8,106 bases of DNA. It comes from Candidatus Methanophagales archaeon (GTDB taxonomy: Archaea; Halobacteriota; Syntropharchaeia; Alkanophagales; Methanospirareceae). The notes beneath the pieces are model-generated. The model was not told where the DNA came from and searched no databases. It saw nothing but the letters and a program-made list of their open reading frames with translations. Below are positions 5,704 through 8,106 of this stretch, piece by piece (position 1 is the stretch's first letter; every line of letters starts with the position of its first letter). The stretch lies in assembly GCA_014061035.1 (NCBI GenBank), contig JACGMN010000072.1:1-8106 (forward strand), in the 5' to 3' direction. The position numbers and the translations under genes were made by a program.

Positions 5704-6717
5704 GTGTCGTGGTACATCCTGGAAATTGTATTTCTTTGTATACTATTATTCCTATCTGGATTCTTCTCTGGCTCTGAGACTGCTCTAATCAAGATGGGGC
5801 AGGTAAGAGTTAAGTCTATGCAGAAAAGAGGTGTGAAAGGTGCTAATATCGTTCAGAAGCTGGTAAGCGAGCCTGAAGTAATGCTTACAACAGTGCTCAT
5901 CGGGAATAATATAGTGAATATTGCCGCGTCTGCGCTGGCTACTTCGATCGCGATCAGATTTTTTGGTGATTTGGGCGTCGGCATTGCAATAGGCATAATG
6001 ACTTTTTTCATTCTCATCTTTGGTGAAATCATACCAAAGACTTTTGCCGTGCACCACAGTGAGCGATTTTCTATCGCTGTCTCTAAACCACTGAAGGTAT
6101 TAATCTTTGTATTGCGTCCGGTTGTGAAGCTTCTTTTACTGATGCCGTACACATTTGGTAAACTGTTAGGTCTGAAGGTGCAGCAGAGAAGATTACTCTC
6201 CGAGGAGGAAGTAAAGACAGTGCTTGATATTGGGGCGGAAGACGGAGCGATTGACGATGAGGAAAAGAAGATGATGACTGGCGTGCTAAAGCTCGATCAT
6301 ATTACCGTAAAGAACGTAATGACACCGAAGAAGGCAATAGCCTGCATCGGGGCTAATCAGAGTATAGATTCCGTGGTGAAACTAATAAAAAAGCAGGGAT
6401 ATTCACGAATTCCGGTATACGAGGGGAGAGCGGATAATATTGTAGGAATACTATATTCGAAGGATTTGCTGATAAACTCAAGCCTGGCGAAGCCGACCCC
6501 GAGTCCGTTAAAGAAGCTAATGAAACCTGCTCATTTTGTGCGTGAAACCGCACGCGTAGATGATCTTCTTAAGGAATTCCGCGAGGGAAAATTCCATATC
6601 GCAATTGTCGTGGATAAAGAAGGACGAACAAAGGGTTTGGTCAGCTTAGAGGACCTTTTGGAAGTGATAGTAGGCAGTATATACGATGAGCACGACATGA
6701 GAAGACCGGAAGGCTAA
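5704..6717 (+). CDS. CNNM/CorB-like membrane protein (DUF21 plus CBS pair), putative divalent cation transporter
   Basis: The 337 residues combine a DUF21/CNNM membrane domain with a CBS pair. Hydrophobic segments lie at about 4-23, 60-85, 90-112 and 126-148. The conserved SGSETAL (22-28) and GEIIPK (107-112) motifs, implicated in magnesium binding in CNNM/CorB proteins, are present. An acidic helical stretch (about 165-195) follows, then CBS domains at about 200-256 and 268-327, the second ending LVSLEDLLEVIVGSIYDE. Related proteins export Mg2+ or affect its efflux; a role in Mg2+ homeostasis is inferred by family. The C-terminal CorC/HlyC domain of longer relatives is absent: the protein ends just after the CBS pair. 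The start is GTG at 5704, preceded by GGGAG (5687-5691) at 12-nt spacing; no ATG is available upstream. It is a lone plus-strand gene, divergent from aIF5A and convergent with the tRNase Z pair. Confidence 0.92.
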   Translation: MSWYILEIVFLCILLFLSGFFSGSETALIKMGQVRVKSMQKRGVKGANIVQKLVSEPEVMLTTVLIGNNIVNIAASALATSIAIRFFGDLGVGIAIGIMTFFILIFGEIIPKTFAVHHSERFSIAVSKPLKVLIFVLRPVVKLLLLMPYTFGKLLGLKVQQRRLLSEEEVKTVLDIGAEDGAIDDEEKKMMTGVLKLDHITVKNVMTPKKAIACIGANQSIDSVVKLIKKQGYSRIPVYEGRADNIVGILYSKDLLINSSLAKPTPSPLKKLMKPAHFVRETARVDDLLKEFREGKFHIAIVVDKEGRTKGLVSLEDLLEVIVGSIYDEHDMRRPEG

Positions 6718-6721
6718 AATT

Positions 6722-6808
6722 CTACTTCTTATATCTCATCTTCTTCCGTCTTTTCTTCAGCTTATGCCTTCGCATCTTTGCTACCTTTCGCTTTTTTCCA
6801 CAGGGAAT
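6722..6808 (-). CDS. Very small basic protein, putative ribosomal protein of mS38/bS22 (COX24/AURKAIP1) type, probable AUU start
   Basis: The frame runs from an ATT codon at 6808-6806 to TAG at 6724-6722, 28 residues, 17 of them Lys or Arg. The upstream in-frame stop (TGA, 6817-6815) leaves only three codons before Pro2, and the only ATGs are internal (residues 12 and 24). A near-perfect Shine-Dalgarno ends 5 nt before the ATT, which makes ATT the likely start; ATG at residue 12 would be 38 nt from it. The protein begins PCGKKRK, and residues 11-26 read KMRRHKLKKRRKKMRY. From memory, the C-terminal segment of mitochondrial mS38 contains KMNHHKYRKLVKKTRF, eight identities in 16. Small bacterial proteins beginning MP-x-GKKRK are also similar. 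These comparisons are recalled, not searched. A ribosomal-subunit role is inferred. It lies 52 nt downstream of tRNase Z on the same strand. The alternative is a chance basic frame; an eL41-like protein fits less well. Confidence 0.6.
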   Translation of the reverse strand: MPCGKKRKVAKMRRHKLKKRRKKMRYKK

Positions 6809-6813
6809 TTGAA

Positions 6814-6823
6814 ATCACCACCT
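6814..6823 (-). promoter_or_regulatory. Strong Shine-Dalgarno site of the small basic protein gene
   Basis: The minus strand reads AGGTGGTGAT, matching the full archaeal anti-Shine-Dalgarno complement AGGAGGTGAT at nine of ten positions, with an unbroken GGTGAT core. Five bases (TTCAA) separate it from ATT at 6808. No other start in this window has such a match, so it is the main argument for the non-ATG start. Confidence 0.65.
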
Positions 6824-6860
6824 TACTTGTCTTTTAATTACGCTCCTTAAATACCTTAAA

Positions 6861-7781
6861 TTACTCATCCCTATATCTAACTTCTACTCTCATCAGATCA
6901 CTCGCCACGTCTGTATTTGCGAAGACAGACCTTGCTTCTTCTTTCAGTTTAATCGCACCTTCTAAATGCGAATGCCGTGCGCTGAGATGCGTCAAGATGA
7001 GTCTCCGAACTCGTGCTTTCATTGCCACTTCTGCAGCTTCTGAAACGGTTGAATGCATGTAATCAACTGCATATTCCTCCGTCTCCTCTGATAACGTGCC
7101 ATCATGTATCAATAAATCTGCGTTCTTACTCGCCTCAATTACGCTCTCACACGGTCGCGTATCGCCGGTATAGACAATCTTCCTGCCAGGTCTCGGTGGT
7201 CCTAAGACTTGTTCCGGTCTTATCTCACGTCCTTCAAGAGAGATAGAATGTCCTGACTGAAGTCTGGCAAATAAGGGACCTGGCGTTATGCCAAGCTCTA
7301 TCGCACGTTCTCGGTTGAATCTACCAGGTCGTATATCTTCTTCCAGCACGTAGCCGATGCTAACCACATTGTGTACCGTTTTTAACGTCCGTATCTCATA
7401 ACCTGTTCTTCTTACCACATCGCCAGGTCTTAGCTCTATCGCTCGCACTTCAAAACTCCTACCTGTGTAACCCAGAGCTTGAAGATGGTCTATGAATCTA
7501 CCCACGTCTCGCGGGCCGTAGATCTCCAGTGGCTCTTCTCTATCTTGCAGCGCCATCGTCTGTAACAGACCGGGAATGCCGAGGACATGGTCAGCATGGA
7601 AATGCGTAATAAAGATAGTATTTACCTTCATCCCGGTCTTCGCTCGCATCATCTGTTGTTGCGCACCTTCACCGCAATCAAAGAGCATCAACTCGCTCTC
7701 TCTATTCACTGCTATCGCAGATGGATTCCTGTTCGGTGTAGGCGTTGCGCCACCGGTTCCTAAGAAGGTTATTCGTAACAT
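6861..7781 (-). CDS. rnz: tRNase Z (RNase Z), tRNA 3'-processing endonuclease
   Basis: tRNase Z is a zinc-dependent metallo-beta-lactamase-fold endonuclease that removes 3' trailers from pre-tRNAs. The 306-residue protein begins MLRITFLGTGGATPTPNRNPS, matching the family N-terminus including the P-x-x-x-R-N loop. Metal ligands are visible: THFHADH (59-65: H60, H62, D64, H65), H137 before the SIGY motif, D207 in YTGDTRP, and H265 in LTHLSAR. The HST motif (H243) and the GPPRPGRK segment near the exosite strand are present. The frame extends 24 codons upstream to 7853, but that extension covers AT-rich repeats and does not resemble the family, so I start at ATG 7781. No Shine-Dalgarno precedes it; a leaderless or short-leader transcript is likely. 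The 28-residue basic gene follows on the same strand. Confidence 0.95.
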   Translation of the reverse strand: MLRITFLGTGGATPTPNRNPSAIAVNRESELMLFDCGEGAQQQMMRAKTGMKVNTIFITHFHADHVLGIPGLLQTMALQDREEPLEIYGPRDVGRFIDHLQALGYTGRSFEVRAIELRPGDVVRRTGYEIRTLKTVHNVVSIGYVLEEDIRPGRFNRERAIELGITPGPLFARLQSGHSISLEGREIRPEQVLGPPRPGRKIVYTGDTRPCESVIEASKNADLLIHDGTLSEETEEYAVDYMHSTVSEAAEVAMKARVRRLILTHLSARHSHLEGAIKLKEEARSVFANTDVASDLMRVEVRYRDE

Positions 7782-7796
7782 TGTATATATAGTATA

Positions 7797-7822
7797 GTAT
7801 AGCACTGTCGTATAGCACTGTC
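7797..7822. repeat. 13-bp tandem duplication in the tRNase Z leader
   Basis: GTATAGCACTGTC occurs twice head to tail (7797-7809 and 7810-7822), followed toward the gene by further TATAG/TATAC units (7783-7800). It lies 16-41 bp upstream of the tRNase Z start, where the transcription start or leader is expected. Each copy brings a TATA-containing unit, so it may multiply or shift start sites. Confidence 0.9.
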
Positions 7823-7832
7823 TAAAAATATA
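7823..7832 (-). promoter_or_regulatory. Candidate TATA box for tRNase Z
   Basis: The minus strand reads TATATTTTTA, preceded by AAATCAC as a possible BRE. It lies about 46 nt before the ATG at 7781, so transcription would start near 7803, inside the 13-bp duplication. Several other TATA-like units lie closer to the gene, so the choice is tentative. Confidence 0.4.
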
Positions 7833-7946
7833 GTGATTTATTTGTAGAGACACTAATAGATCGCAGAAGTGGCATTTTAAATTGATATACTCAACATCTG
7901 CATAAATTGAGGCATTTATCAGGAGGGGTATAAGATAAATTTATTT

Positions 7947-8106
7947 ATGCCCGACCACCTTTTGAGATATGAAGTTAAAAAGGTGGTGTAGATGATTAAG
8001 ATAGAATTCTCGCCCAATACATTACGCAGTTATCTGCAAAGAGGAGCTGGAGCTATGTCTCGAAGAAGCAGAATCCGGTCAAAGCGTAGTCTTTTTTGTT
8101 GATGCT
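7947..8106 (+). pseudogene. Decayed transposase fragment resembling the IS630 family (runs off the window)
   Basis: Two frames carry successive transposase-like pieces. In the first, ATG 7947 leads into RYEVKKVV, a TAG (7989-7991), then MIKIEFSPNTLRSYLQR (7992-8042), which looks like the helix-turn-helix part of an IS630-type transposase. In the next frame, KEELELCLEEAESGQSVVFF then VDA (8038-8106) resembles the approach to the first catalytic aspartate (FFVDA-x-HF). The linker of some 20-30 residues normally between these parts is missing, so a deletion with a frame change is likely. The first frame closes with TGA at 8100-8102. The upstream AT-rich stretch (7854-7946) shows no gene. With the in-frame stop and frame change I call it a pseudogene. 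A programmed frameshift is possible but would not explain the missing linker. The rest lies outside the window. Confidence 0.55.
7954..7987. repeat. Perfect 10-bp hairpin overlapping the start of the transposase remnant
   Basis: ACCACCTTTT at 7954-7963 pairs perfectly with AAAAGGTGGT at 7978-7987 around a 14-nt loop. The right arm contains AGGTGGTG, a Shine-Dalgarno-like sequence 3 nt before the ATG at 7992, so folded RNA would hide it. It could be a translation-limiting hairpin of the element or part of the element's end structure. Confidence 0.7.

Noticed and set aside
5568..5792. Minus-strand frame of 74 codons spanning the aIF5A-CNNM spacer
   Set aside because: It ends inside the aIF5A start, covers the divergent promoter region and the CNNM start, and its translation resembles no protein I know.
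5853..6152. Minus-strand frames opposite the CNNM gene
   Set aside because: The plus-strand protein has clear membrane and CBS motifs through this region; the opposite frames are shadows.
6722..6775. 17-residue frame starting at the internal ATG 6775
   Set aside because: The Shine-Dalgarno is 38 nt away from this ATG but correctly spaced for ATT 6808, and the family-like PCGKKRK segment lies upstream of the ATG.
7782..7853. 24-residue N-terminal extension of tRNase Z
   Set aside because: The extension is encoded by the 13-bp duplication and TATA repeats, and the family N-terminus begins exactly at ATG 7781.

Overview
The window reads as archaeal chromosome. Archaeal-type initiation factor 5A, the archaeal/eukaryotic prefoldin alpha subunit, the SRP receptor FtsY, an alpha2-type glycyl-tRNA synthetase and tRNase Z lie close together. 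Spacers are AT-rich with TATA-like boxes, and Shine-Dalgarno use is patchy. The mix suits a euryarchaeal lineage of the methanogen/ANME type, but that placement is a weak inference from general character; no marker here was compared against a database.

Layout. From 5571 down to the left edge everything is on the minus strand and runs leftward: aIF5A, a four-CBS protein, glycyl-tRNA synthetase, a 231-bp spacer packed with heptamer repeats, prefoldin alpha, FtsY, and an unrecognised protein with two apparent winged-helix domains. That last gene overlaps ftsY by 11 bp and runs off the left edge. The first three genes are separated by only 16-21 bp and look like one operon; prefoldin-FtsY-unknown look like a second. 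The shared theme is protein synthesis, nascent-chain folding and membrane targeting.

Right of 5571 a short divergent spacer, again with heptamer repeats, leads into a plus-strand CNNM/CorB-like membrane protein (5704-6717). It converges with a minus-strand pair: tRNase Z (6861-7781) and, downstream of it, a very small lysine/arginine-rich reading frame (6722-6808). This frame is the most interesting item. It has no ATG at its proper start, but an ATT codon sits 5 nt after the best Shine-Dalgarno sequence in the window, and the encoded 28 residues resemble the small basic ribosomal proteins of the mS38/bS22 (COX24/AURKAIP1) type.

The right edge (about 7947-8106) carries a decayed transposase fragment resembling the IS630 family, interrupted by a stop and a frame change and preceded by a perfect 10-bp hairpin. 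The window ends inside it.

Apart from the small basic gene, the window is mostly housekeeping. The remaining curiosities are short tandem repeats: three different heptamers in spacers, two hexamers inside coding sequence, and a 13-bp duplication in the tRNase Z leader.
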